A DNA stretch of 64,000 bases, taken from NCBI GenBank assembly GCA_016713245.1, contig JADJPM010000004.1, positions 2,480,001-2,544,000 on the forward strand, given 5' to 3'. Source of the stretch: Verrucomicrobiaceae bacterium. GTDB lineage: Bacteria > Verrucomicrobiota > Verrucomicrobiia > Verrucomicrobiales > Verrucomicrobiaceae. Position 1 is the stretch's first letter, and each line of letters starts with the position of its first letter. This document shows positions 42,843 through 50,900 of the stretch, in pieces. The notes under the pieces were generated by a model. That model did not search any database. It was not told the origin of the DNA and was given only the letters and a program-made list of their open reading frames with translations. The translations under genes and the position numbers were made by a program.

Positions 42843-44169
42843 AGTGCAGCTCGGTCATGCGCTCGGGCGTGCCTGAAAGCTTGGCAGCCTTCTCCGAAGC
42901 ACGATCAATCATCGACCTCAACATCACCAACCTTCCCTTTTCGAGATCCACCGTGCTCGACAGCACCTCCAGCGCCACTGCGAGGGCTGCATCGGCCTCA
43001 CGAGCCTGCCGCCGTGCCTCACGAGCCTGCCATAAAGCCACGCTGGCCCCACCGACGATGGCCAGCAGACAAATCAACGCCGCCGCCGCCACCACGCGAT
43101 GCCGCCGGACCCAACGCTGCGCCACATACGCCATGCTCGGTGCCCGCGCCTGCACGGGTTCATGGTTCAAAAATCGCTGAATGTCCTCCCCGAGTGCGCT
43201 GGCGGATTCGTAGCGACGGGTGCGATCCTTTTCGAGAGCGCGGAGAGTGATCAAATCTAAATCCAAGGACTTAAAGGACAGAAGGGACGAAAGGGACTCC
43301 GTTGGCGAAGGGCCTTTCTGTCCTTTGAGTTCTTTGGGGCCCTTCTGCGAAGGCCTCACAGGATCAACTTCCCGAATAATCCGCCGCATCTCATCCATCC
43401 CCGCCTTCAGCAGCGTCTCCGCATCGAATGGCGGCTGGCCTGTGAGCAGCTCGTAGAGCAGCACGCCCAGTGCATAAACGTCACTGCGCGTGTCGATGTC
43501 CGCACTCGCCGCTGCCTGCTCCGGGCTCATGTAAAGCGGCGTGCCCATCATCTGATCTACTCGGGTCACCAGGGTCAGCGCGTTCAGCGAATCGGTCGTG
43601 GTCGCCTTCGCGATGCCGAAGTCGATGATCTTGGGCACTGGCAATCCATCCACCTCTGTCACGATGACGTTCGAAGGCTTCAGATCGCGATGGATGACGC
43701 CTTTCTGATGCGCGTGCTGCACGCCACTGCAAATGTCTTGGAACAAATTCAGCCGCGCATCCAGCGGCAGCGCCTTCTCGATGCAATACTGCGTCACGGA
43801 GACGCCGTGAACGAGTTCCATTACGAAAAACGGCCTGCCCTCCGGCGTCGCACCCGCATGGAACACACTGGCGATATTCTGGTGATCCATCAGCGCCAGG
43901 GCCTGCCTCTCCTGCTCGAAGCGCCGCATGACCTCCAGCGTGTCCATGCCAAGCTTGATGATTTTGAGCGCCACCTCGCGCTTGATTGGCTCCGCCTGCT
44001 CCGCACGCCAAACCACACCGAAACCACCCTCACCGAGCTTTTCGATGAGACGATAGACACCGATCACATCGCCCGCCATCTCGATGCCCTCATCGCCCGG
44101 GCATAACACATCCTCCAACAGACCGGCAGCGGCGCGGAGGCTGGGCATAAACTCGGAAGGAGAGGACAT
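42823..44169 (-). CDS. membrane-anchored serine/threonine protein kinase (C-terminal TPR part lost by frameshift)
   Basis: 448 residues from Met 44169. Hanks-type kinase: glycine loop GEGGFGVV, VALKIIK lysine, catalytic HRDLKPSN, DFGIAKA and GTPLYMSPEQ, then the lobe to LNHEPVQARAP. A single membrane span follows at about 362-382 (VVAAAALICLLAIVGGASVAL). The extracytoplasmic remainder ends at LHFVLAKA where the frame shifts. The ECF sigma factor at 47726 is the kind that is often paired with such kinases in Planctomycetes and Verrucomicrobia. Confidence 0.85.
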   Translation of the reverse strand: MSSPSEFMPSLRAAAGLLEDVLCPGDEGIEMAGDVIGVYRLIEKLGEGGFGVVWRAEQAEPIKREVALKIIKLGMDTLEVMRRFEQERQALALMDHQNIASVFHAGATPEGRPFFVMELVHGVSVTQYCIEKALPLDARLNLFQDICSGVQHAHQKGVIHRDLKPSNVIVTEVDGLPVPKIIDFGIAKATTTDSLNALTLVTRVDQMMGTPLYMSPEQAAASADIDTRSDVYALGVLLYELLTGQPPFDAETLLKAGMDEMRRIIREVDPVRPSQKGPKELKGQKGPSPTESLSSLLSFKSLDLDLITLRALEKDRTRRYESASALGEDIQRFLNHEPVQARAPSMAYVAQRWVRRHRVVAAAALICLLAIVGGASVALWQAREARRQAREADAALAVALEVLSSTVDLEKGRLVMLRSMIDRASEKAAKLSGTPERMTELHFVLAKA

Positions 44170-44328
44170 GCAGTTCAAATAATGCGGATCGTCTGTGACG
44201 CTGTCACGCGTAACTTCGACTGGCCGTAGCTACAAGCATTGCCGTTGGGCGTGGTGGAGAGGTGAGGAAGCGGAATTCCTCGAGATTGCCCATCCCGTTC
44301 TGAGGGGGCGTTCATTCAGATGCCTCGC

Positions 44329-46218
44329 TCACCGTCTCTTCACCCGCGCGAAGCTTCTCTGTCCCGGCTCCAGCGGCACGATCAGGGTCTGGGTGAAACC
44401 ATTCGCCGGCAGCAGCGTGCCCACTACCGGCTCGAAGGTCCCCAGCGCGTTGTCGGTTTCCACCTCGTAGTTGAGGCCCGGAAAGCTGGTGAAGGTGATC
44501 GATACCAGTGGGTTCGTGAGCGCGTTAAAGCCCGGCATCAGTGCAAAGTTGAGCACCCGGAATGAATCGCCCGCGTTGTTGAGATCCGTCATGTTGCCGA
44601 TCTCCGCCGCGTCGGTCGAGCCATCGCCGTCGGTATCCACGGCGGAATCATTGATGCCCAGCGTGAGATGCGGATACGGGCTGCCGGGGCCTTCCATCAC
44701 ATCCGGGATGCCGTCGTTGTCCGTGTCCGCGAGCATTCCTGACACGAGGGAGCCCGCCTCCACGGCGCCGATGTCCGGCAGTGGGCCGCTGGGCCGCGGG
44801 TTGCCGCGTTGATCCTGCCCCAGTGCTGAGAACGTCCCGCCCTCGATCGCCGGCGACCCTGGCAGCGGCGGCATCGTCGGGGTCAATCCACCGTAGTCTC
44901 CCAAAGGAGCAAGCTTCGGATCGCCGGAGCTGATGTTGTTTCCCGTAGAAGTGATCGCTCCTGAGATATTACCTCCGACGTTCCCCGCGACGATGGAATT
45001 CGCCATGCTCGCCGGACCGGTGCCTAGGAGATGAAGCCCGCCCCCGGTCGGTGCCGCGTTTCTCGACACCGTGCCGTGATTCAGCGTCAAGGTTCCCGCG
45101 TCCGCTGTCTGGATGCCCCCGCCCGTGAGAGAAGCGGAGTTCCCTGCCACGGTCGTGTTGTTCAGGGTCGCGCTGCCGGAAACCCGGATTCCTCCCCCGT
45201 CCTGAGTCGCGGTGTTTCCGTGAATCGTCATTTTGTTCAAGGTAACCGTTCCCTGGCTGTTGATGCCGGCACCGCTCGCGCTATTCCCTCCGGTGACGGT
45301 GAAACTGTCCAGCGTGACCATGTTCCCCGCGGTGATGTTAAAGACACGGGACGCAAAGTTCCCTGTAACCGTGAGACCATCGGCCAAGGAGAAGGCATTG
45401 ATGGTGAGATTCTTGTCGATGGTGAGCTCGGTGCCGCCCAGGGTGAGCGTCGCGCCGGACAGAGCAGGGGCGAAGAGCACGCTGCCGCCCGCCGGGGCGT
45501 TGGCGATCGCCTGCCGCAGGGAGCCAGGCACGGTGTCGGCCGAGACGTAGGCAGTCGAATCGGTGTGGACGGTGCTGGCGGCGGAAGCCGTGTAGTTGCG
45601 CGTGTCGAGGGCGAACGGCGTGGAGCTTGCAGAAACGATCACGGGGGGAACGAACGCGAAGCGCAGTTCGCCCAGCCCCACCCGGTCGGCGGGGGTGGAA
45701 GGCGTGCTGTAGTTGTCCAGGATCTCCACCTTCACATGGCTGGCCAGCCGGGGTCCGCCGGGGATAGCCAGCCGCGCCGCGCCCGTGCCGAGCAGCGTGC
45801 CCTGCGTGATCATGACACCGCTGTCAAAACTGGTGCCGTTCGTGGAGAAGGAAATCAGAAAGGACTTCCCCTCGTTGGGATTCCCGCCATAGCCCCAGAT
45901 GACCAGCTCTGAGACCGACTGCAGGGAGGGTAGCGTGCAGGTGAGCACCGGCGGCGGCAGAGTGGCGAAGTAGTCGGTGGCAAACCCCGCCGTCTCGGTA
46001 ACCCATGCGGTCGTGTTGTCGCTGGGAGAGTGAGTGCCCAGGGCTGTGAGCGTGGGTGTGCCGGAAAGGCCGGAGCCGTTGATGAGGTTCACCGCCGGAA
46101 AAAAATCCGTTCCCGCTGTGGAGGAGGTGATGGAGGTGGGGGTGATGAGCACCCCCTGCGCTCGGAGCGAGGGAGCGAGCAGGAGGAGAAAAAGGGTCAG
46201 ATGGATGAGGTGTTTCAT
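44329..46218 (-). CDS. secreted right-handed beta-helix protein
   Basis: 629 residues with a signal peptide (MKHLIHLTLFLLLLAPSLRA). An N-terminal discoidin-like region (about 25-210) is followed by SLRQAIANAPAGGSVLFAP, the typical start of a CSLREAI-type helix domain, and parallel beta-helix rungs (TITVDSFTVTGGNSASG, MTIHGNTATQDGGG, TVAGNSASLTGGG, TVSRNAAPTGGG). The helix is closed by GNPRPSGPLPDIGAVEAG. C-terminal DTDNDGIPD and DTDGDGS Ca-binding loops and a short LRR-like tail (RSFARVKRR) finish the chain. Likely an adhesin or polysaccharide-binding surface protein. Confidence 0.8.
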   Translation of the reverse strand: MKHLIHLTLFLLLLAPSLRAQGVLITPTSITSSTAGTDFFPAVNLINGSGLSGTPTLTALGTHSPSDNTTAWVTETAGFATDYFATLPPPVLTCTLPSLQSVSELVIWGYGGNPNEGKSFLISFSTNGTSFDSGVMITQGTLLGTGAARLAIPGGPRLASHVKVEILDNYSTPSTPADRVGLGELRFAFVPPVIVSASSTPFALDTRNYTASAASTVHTDSTAYVSADTVPGSLRQAIANAPAGGSVLFAPALSGATLTLGGTELTIDKNLTINAFSLADGLTVTGNFASRVFNITAGNMVTLDSFTVTGGNSASGAGINSQGTVTLNKMTIHGNTATQDGGGIRVSGSATLNNTTVAGNSASLTGGGIQTADAGTLTLNHGTVSRNAAPTGGGLHLLGTGPASMANSIVAGNVGGNISGAITSTGNNISSGDPKLAPLGDYGGLTPTMPPLPGSPAIEGGTFSALGQDQRGNPRPSGPLPDIGAVEAGSLVSGMLADTDNDGIPDVMEGPGSPYPHLTLGINDSAVDTDGDGSTDAAEIGNMTDLNNAGDSFRVLNFALMPGFNALTNPLVSITFTSFPGLNYEVETDNALGTFEPVVGTLLPANGFTQTLIVPLEPGQRSFARVKRR

Positions 46219-46352
46219 AGGATCAGATGGATGCTAGGAATTTGCGTTGGTGGTGAAGTGCCTTGAAAGAGCCGGAAGCCAGGCCGGCCTGCCTGTGGTA
46301 GCCTTGGCGAAGACTGGAGGGCGGGAAAGTTTCATGGGGTAGAACAATCCAA

Positions 46353-47576
46353 TTAAAGCCCCCTTGCACATCGAAAGCCAAAACCCGCAAACGTCGGTGG
46401 CGTTGGGGACCGCCCCCAAACTGACCCACCGCCGGTTGTTGTGGCATTGCTGCTCCGCGCAATCCTGTGGTCGCTTGTAGCCGGGCCGCGGGGGTCATTC
46501 GCAGGTGAGATTGCGTAGTATGTATCATAGTCATACAAATCCCAGCACCACTCACGAACATTGCCAATTATGTCGTGGAGACCGTAGCCATTGGCACGAT
46601 TCGGACCTGCGGGGGGCAGTTGGCCGCCGTCGTAGAAACCGACTGGAGTGGTTGGTGGGTCTGCAATCCCGACCCAGGGAGACAAGCGAACGTAATTTAC
46701 ACCGTCAAATATAGTGTAATTCGCGTCGCCGGGGCTGATCGTGTCTCCCCACGGGTAGTCCTTGCCCACCAGCGTCCCGCGTGCCGCCTTTTCCCACTCC
46801 GCCTCGGTCGGCAGCCGGTATCCATTGGCGGACCACTTCGCGTAGGGGGGTTGGATTGAGAAGTTCACGGGAAATTCGCCGGTCTTGTAAACCGTGGTGA
46901 AGGCGGTATCAGTGTAATACACCGGTGTGAGCCCCTCCTTCTGCGAGCGCGCGTTGCACCACTTCACCGCGTCGAACCAATTCGCCGTCACCGGATGGAG
47001 GCCACCAAGATAAGGAAACGCGCTGCCGGCGGTGGCGCTGAAGGTGTAGCCGTTGGCATCCGCGTAGGTCTTGACGCCGTCCCACAGTGCCTTGGACACC
47101 TCCAACTTGTCCATATAGAACGCGCTCAGCGTCACCGTGTGCACGGGAGCCGCGTTAATGGCGTGCCCCATCTCGAACGGGCCCGCCGGGATCAGCGCCA
47201 TCCCCGCCGGCTGGGCACCGTCGTTCGCGATGACGCGCACCACCATGGTGGATTTGAACTGATGGTTGAAATTCACCGCGGCGTCCCACACCAGCGCCTT
47301 GGCGGCGGGCGTCGGCGTGGCGGCCACGTTGAGGTCGCCGCTCAGCGCCGTCACCGGAATGGCAAAGGTCGTCCCGTTATTATCCGAGACCTCCACGGAC
47401 ATGGCGAGCGTGTTGGAGTCAGCATCCGAGACATTGAAGGTGATATCGACGAGCTTCGTCCCGGCCCGCTGGGCGGAGACGACATTGGTGACCACCGGAT
47501 CGGCGGCGTGCAGCACCGCCGTGCTGGCGGCGAGGGCGGCTGCGAGGAGGACGAACAGCGAGGAGGATGTTTTCAT
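46353..47576 (-). CDS. exported FGE/sulfatase-modifying-factor fold protein, probably non-catalytic
   Basis: 407 residues with a signal peptide (MKTSSSLFVLLAAALAASTA). A fibronectin-like N-terminal domain to about 120 is followed by the FGE-sulfatase fold (MALIPAGPFEMG, FYMDKLEVSKALW, NGYRLPTEAEWEKAARG, GNVREWCWDLYD, GFGFRCAR). The RGGSW segment and the Cys pair expected in active formylglycine-generating enzymes are replaced by RSSNATTTGGGSVWG. Such proteins are common in this phylum as ligand-binding secreted proteins. The start at 47576 follows the signal peptide. It is divergent from the sigma factor gene. Confidence 0.8.
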   Translation of the reverse strand: MKTSSSLFVLLAAALAASTAVLHAADPVVTNVVSAQRAGTKLVDITFNVSDADSNTLAMSVEVSDNNGTTFAIPVTALSGDLNVAATPTPAAKALVWDAAVNFNHQFKSTMVVRVIANDGAQPAGMALIPAGPFEMGHAINAAPVHTVTLSAFYMDKLEVSKALWDGVKTYADANGYTFSATAGSAFPYLGGLHPVTANWFDAVKWCNARSQKEGLTPVYYTDTAFTTVYKTGEFPVNFSIQPPYAKWSANGYRLPTEAEWEKAARGTLVGKDYPWGDTISPGDANYTIFDGVNYVRLSPWVGIADPPTTPVGFYDGGQLPPAGPNRANGYGLHDIIGNVREWCWDLYDYDTYYAISPANDPRGPATSDHRIARSSNATTTGGGSVWGRSPTPPTFAGFGFRCARGL

Positions 47577-47725
47577 CGGATCGAGTGTCTTTGAGGAGGC
47601 GATATTCCCAAACAATTCGGTTTTTTAGCGACTGTTACACGATGAGTCAAAAAACCTTGAAGTCGTCCCTCGCTCGAAGCGACGGCCATTTGCCATTGAT
47701 TGATCTTCCACTAAAAGTCGCCCCA

Positions 47726-48430
47726 ATGAGTCAATCACTCGACACCACTCGCTGGACTATCATTCTCCAGGCCGCCGACCCTGCTGCGCCGGGGAGCCAG
47801 CAGGCGCTGGAGGCGCTGTGTCGCAAGTATTGGCAGCCGCTCTACGCCTATGTCCGCGCCAGTGGCAAAAACCATGAAGACGCCCAGGACATCACCCAAG
47901 GCTACTTCCAGCGTCTCATCGAAAAGAACCTCCCTGGTCGCGTCAGCCCCGATCAAGGCCGCTTCCGCGCCTACCTGCTCGCCACCCTGCGCAACCACAT
48001 GCTCGCCTGGCACCGCGATGCCACCACGCAAAAGCGCGGCGGCACGGACAGCGTGCATCTCAGCATCGACGACGACCCCACGCTCACCGACGCCCTCAGC
48101 ATCAGCCCCGAAGCCCTCTACGACCAACGTTGGGCTCAAACGATGGTCAAAAACGCCCTCGACCGCCTCGCCGACCAGCAAGCCGAACTCGGCCATCGCG
48201 ACCGTTTCGCCCTCATGCGATCGCTCCTGCTCGATTCCGAACACGGCGAGGCCGCCCAACGCGAACTCATCACCCACCACGGCATGAGCGAAGGCAGCAT
48301 CCGCACCGCCATCAGTCGCCTGCGTGCCCAATTCCGCCAGATCATCCGCGAAGACGTCTCCAAGCTCGTCGAAAACCCCGCCGAGATCGACGACGAAATC
48401 GCGCATCTGCTAAGGGCACTCAAGGATTAG
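47726..48430 (+). CDS. ECF-type sigma factor
   Basis: 234 residues from Met 47726 (an in-frame Met at 47642 is also possible). Region 2 features: LCRKYWQPLYAYVRASGKNHEDAQDITQGYFQRLIEK and FRAYLLATLRNHMLAWHRDA. Region 4 HTH: HHGMSEGSIRTAISRLRAQFRQIIREDV. This QALxxLCRKYWxPLYAY signature is the ECF group associated with Ser/Thr kinases in Planctomycetes/Verrucomicrobia, matching the kinase at 42823. It is divergent from the FGE-fold gene. Confidence 0.9.
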   Translation: MSQSLDTTRWTIILQAADPAAPGSQQALEALCRKYWQPLYAYVRASGKNHEDAQDITQGYFQRLIEKNLPGRVSPDQGRFRAYLLATLRNHMLAWHRDATTQKRGGTDSVHLSIDDDPTLTDALSISPEALYDQRWAQTMVKNALDRLADQQAELGHRDRFALMRSLLLDSEHGEAAQRELITHHGMSEGSIRTAISRLRAQFRQIIREDVSKLVENPAEIDDEIAHLLRALKD

Positions 48431-48441
48431 GACCAAAGCTA

Positions 48442-49041
48442 ATGAATACCCCATCGTCCTCGTGTGGAGATCCACAAGCAATCGTTCAGCAGCAACTCGA
48501 TGCCTACAATGCCCATGACTTGGAAGGTCTGCTGGCCACCTACTCACGGGAGGCTCAATTGTTTGAGCATCCGGCGACGCTGCTCGCTACGGGCCACGCT
48601 GAACTGCGCGAGCGTTTCGCAGCACGATTCCAAGAGCCCAGTCTGCATGCCAAACTCCTCAACCGAATCGTCATGGGGCGAATCGTCGTCGATCACGAAC
48701 GCGTGACCCGCACATTCCCCGAAGGCACCGGCACTGTCGAGCTCGTGGCCACCTACGAGGTGATTCACGGCCAAATCATGCAAGCATGGTTTCTCATGGG
48801 CCCGGAGACGCTCCATGGCGTCTCAAAAAAGATAAAAAGAAAAAAGATGCCAGGCATTATATGCACGCGAGCTGCTGGATGGCGCAACTGGAGCCTTGGT
48901 GGCCCGCTACGACTACGACCCGTGGGGCACGAGGACGAAGACCGCCGGAAGTGGGCAAAAGCAAAAGACAAAAGATGCCAGGCATTATATGCAGATTCAC
49001 GGTTGACTGCTTGCCTTCCTCGGCTTTCATCGCGATCATGA
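48442..49041 (+). CDS. NTF2/SnoaL-like protein with a chimeric C-terminus
   Basis: Residues 1-115 form an NTF2-like domain (AIVQQQLDAYNAHDLEGLLATYS, LRERFAARFQEPS, TYEVIHGQIMQAWFLMGPETL), related to small ketosteroid isomerase-like proteins. The normal stop should be near 48825. Instead the frame reads into inserted repeat DNA and ends 70 residues later in sequence that codes for other things in other frames (Rhs fragment, transposase start). The start is 11 bases after the sigma gene stop, so the two are probably co-transcribed. Confidence 0.65.
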   Translation: MNTPSSSCGDPQAIVQQQLDAYNAHDLEGLLATYSREAQLFEHPATLLATGHAELRERFAARFQEPSLHAKLLNRIVMGRIVVDHERVTRTFPEGTGTVELVATYEVIHGQIMQAWFLMGPETLHGVSKKIKRKKMPGIICTRAAGWRNWSLGGPLRLRPVGHEDEDRRKWAKAKDKRCQALYADSRLTACLPRLSSRS

Positions 49042-49306
49042 AATCCAAGGTTTCTCCTCGTTCCCAATCGCTTTCCGACAAAGACTCCCTCGGCGTCATT
49101 GATGCGAAGACCGGGCCTTACCCTGCGGCGCGTTCCTCAAAAGATGCCAGGCATTATATGCAGATTCACGGTTGACTGCTTGCCTTCCTCGGCTTTCATC
49201 GCGATCATGAAATCCAAGGTTTCTCCTCGTTCCCAATCGCTTTCCGACAAAGACTCCCTCGGCGTCATTGATGCGAAGACCGGGCCTTACCCTGCGGCGC
49301 GTTCCT
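48847..49306. repeat. hairpin-headed repeats with perfect 169-bp tandem duplication
   Basis: The palindrome ATGCCAGGCAT followed by TATATGCA occurs at 48847, 48975 and 49144, each time after an A-rich AAAAGA tract. The last two begin identical 169-bp units (48970-49138 and 49139-49307) containing the first 33 codons of the HUH transposase gene, so that gene start is present twice. Confidence 0.9.
48864..48955 (+). pseudogene. Rhs/YD-repeat protein fragment
   Basis: Between the first two hairpins one frame reads R-E-L-L-D-G-A-T-G-A-L-V-A-R-Y-D-Y-D-P-W-G-T-R-T-K, which is the YD-repeat shell of Rhs proteins. Only about 30 codons remain and both edges coincide with the A-rich hairpin repeats. 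Confidence 0.75.
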
Positions 49307-50349
49307 GGTCCGGCGGCAGGCGGCGTATCGTGGGAAAGGGGCCTTTTGAATCCTACTGCTATCATGCCATGTCACGCACTTGCAGTGGGGACTTGCATTT
49401 TGATGATGTTGAAAAAGAGGCGCTGCGCAGGCTGCTATGGAAGATGAGCGAGTTCTGCGGGGTGAAGGTGGTGACCTACTGTGTGATGAGCAACCACTTC
49501 CACGTGCTCGTTGATGTGCCTTGGAGGGAGGTGTGGTTGCGGCGCTTCGAGGGGGCGGAGGGAGAGGCGAGGCTGCTGGAGCATTTGCGCACGCTCTATA
49601 GCAAGACGTTTGTGGCGATGCTGAAGGATGAGCTGGAGGATTTGAGGCGTCGGGGCATGGTGTCGCTGGCAGAGGAGAAGATTGAGGCGATCAAGAAGCG
49701 GTTTTGTGATCTTTCGATCTATGTGAAGGAGGTGAAGGAGAGGTTCAGCCGGTGGTTCAACAAGCGTCGCGGACGCAAGGGCACGCTGTGGATGGACCGC
49801 TTCAAGAGCGTGCTGGTGGAGGGCAAAGGCGAGCCGCTGCACACGATGGCGGCCTACATTGATCTCAACCCGGTGCGTGCAGGCCTGGTCAATGACCCGA
49901 AAGACTACCGCTGGTGTGGCTACGCGGAGGCCTTGAGCGGCAGCCGGAGGGCGCAGCGTGCGATGAGCAAGGTGACGGCGAAGCCGGTGGACGGCTGGGA
50001 GAGTGCAGGCGGGGCGGAAGCATATCGAAAGCTGCTCTACAGCCACGCGGTGGAGGTGCGCAGCGCGGACAAGAGCGAGGTGGTGAGGCGTGGCGTGAGT
50101 GCGGAGGAGTCCAAGGCCGTGCTGGAAGCGAAGGGGAAACTCACGGCGGCAGAGCTGGTGCGGCTGCGAGTGCGTTACTTCAGCGACGGGCTGGTGATCG
50201 GGGGCAAGGAGTTCGTGGAGAGCATCTTCGGACAGCACCGGGAGAAATTCGGGCCACGACGGAAGGATGGAGCGCGAAAGATCGCGGAGAGCGCAAGTGG
50301 CTTGTTTGCACTGCGAAGGCTGAGAAAGCAGGCGTTGGGGCGATCTTGA
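49207..50349 (+). CDS. HUH/Y1 transposase, long RAYT-like form
   Basis: 380 residues. HUH motif in SNHFHVLVDVPW (about residues 94-96) and the nucleophile in AAYIDLNPVRAGLV (about 218-231). A helical insertion (about 115-200) separates them, and a C-terminal 130-residue extension ends in basic RKDGARKIAESASGLFALRRLRKQ. Larger than typical RAYTs. Its 5' end lies within the duplicated hairpin repeat, suggesting that ATGCCAGGCAT hairpins are its recognition sites. The start at Met 49207 is chosen at the family's SYHVMSRT-like entry (SYCYHAMSRT follows at about residue 50). Confidence 0.85.
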   Translation: MKSKVSPRSQSLSDKDSLGVIDAKTGPYPAARSWSGGRRRIVGKGPFESYCYHAMSRTCSGDLHFDDVEKEALRRLLWKMSEFCGVKVVTYCVMSNHFHVLVDVPWREVWLRRFEGAEGEARLLEHLRTLYSKTFVAMLKDELEDLRRRGMVSLAEEKIEAIKKRFCDLSIYVKEVKERFSRWFNKRRGRKGTLWMDRFKSVLVEGKGEPLHTMAAYIDLNPVRAGLVNDPKDYRWCGYAEALSGSRRAQRAMSKVTAKPVDGWESAGGAEAYRKLLYSHAVEVRSADKSEVVRRGVSAEESKAVLEAKGKLTAAELVRLRVRYFSDGLVIGGKEFVESIFGQHREKFGPRRKDGARKIAESASGLFALRRLRKQALGRS

Positions 50350-50394
50350 ACGCTGGTGGTCCGCTGGAACTCATGCCCGCATCGCGGAGAAGAC

Positions 50395-50580
50395 CGTGAG
50401 GATGTTGAGGTCGAGGAGGAGCGCGATTGGGATCTTCATCCAGATCAACAGCTACCCGGCGGTGATTCTGTGGGTGCTGCCGTTCACGGTGACCTAGTAG
50501 GTTTTGGTGCCGTAGGTGTAGGTGAGCAGCCAGACGGGCAGGAGGATGTGCTTGAAGGTCTGGGCGCTGTATTGCGGAGC
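50395..50580 (-). pseudogene. remnant of zinc-ribbon membrane protein tail
   Basis: The minus strand reads FKHILLPVWLLTYTYGTKTY, stop, VTVNGSTHRITAG, stop, LLIWMKIPIALLLDL. This matches the FKHVLLPVW...GKxYxVxVNGxTG...W tail typical of zinc-ribbon membrane proteins. Two in-frame stops mark it as dead. Confidence 0.55.
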
Positions 50581-50827
50581 GTTGCGCAAGCTGGGGCAGA
50601 AGCTCCTCAAAAAAGCCGCACCTGTGCCGCGGGCCTATCAGAAGCATGAACTGGTGCGTGAGCACGGGGAGCGGCAGGCGCTGGAGTGGCTGGCGGAGAA
50701 GCTGGAGATGAAATCGGCGACGAGCGTGAGCCAGCAACTGAGGCGTCTTGCCGGGAAGTCAGCGATCAAGAAGGTGCCGGAAGACCTGAAACACTTTCTG
50801 GAGGAAGCCGGTGTCACGAACTCATGA
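50580..50827 (+). pseudogene. C-terminal fragment of a transposase-like protein
   Basis: Encodes KLGQKLLKKAAP, ALEWLAEKLEMKSATSVSQQLRRLAG and KKVPEDLKHFLEEAG before the stop at 50827. The helix-turn-helix-like segment resembles C-terminal DNA-binding tails of large RAYT-type transposases. No HUH domain is attached. A second, more decayed copy is at 34940-35075. Confidence 0.5.
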
Positions 50828-50900
50828 ATGCGAATACTCGGCGAAAAATGGGCTTTGCCATTCCATCTATCAGAAGGACGAAACTTCGTGCTGAGCTTGG

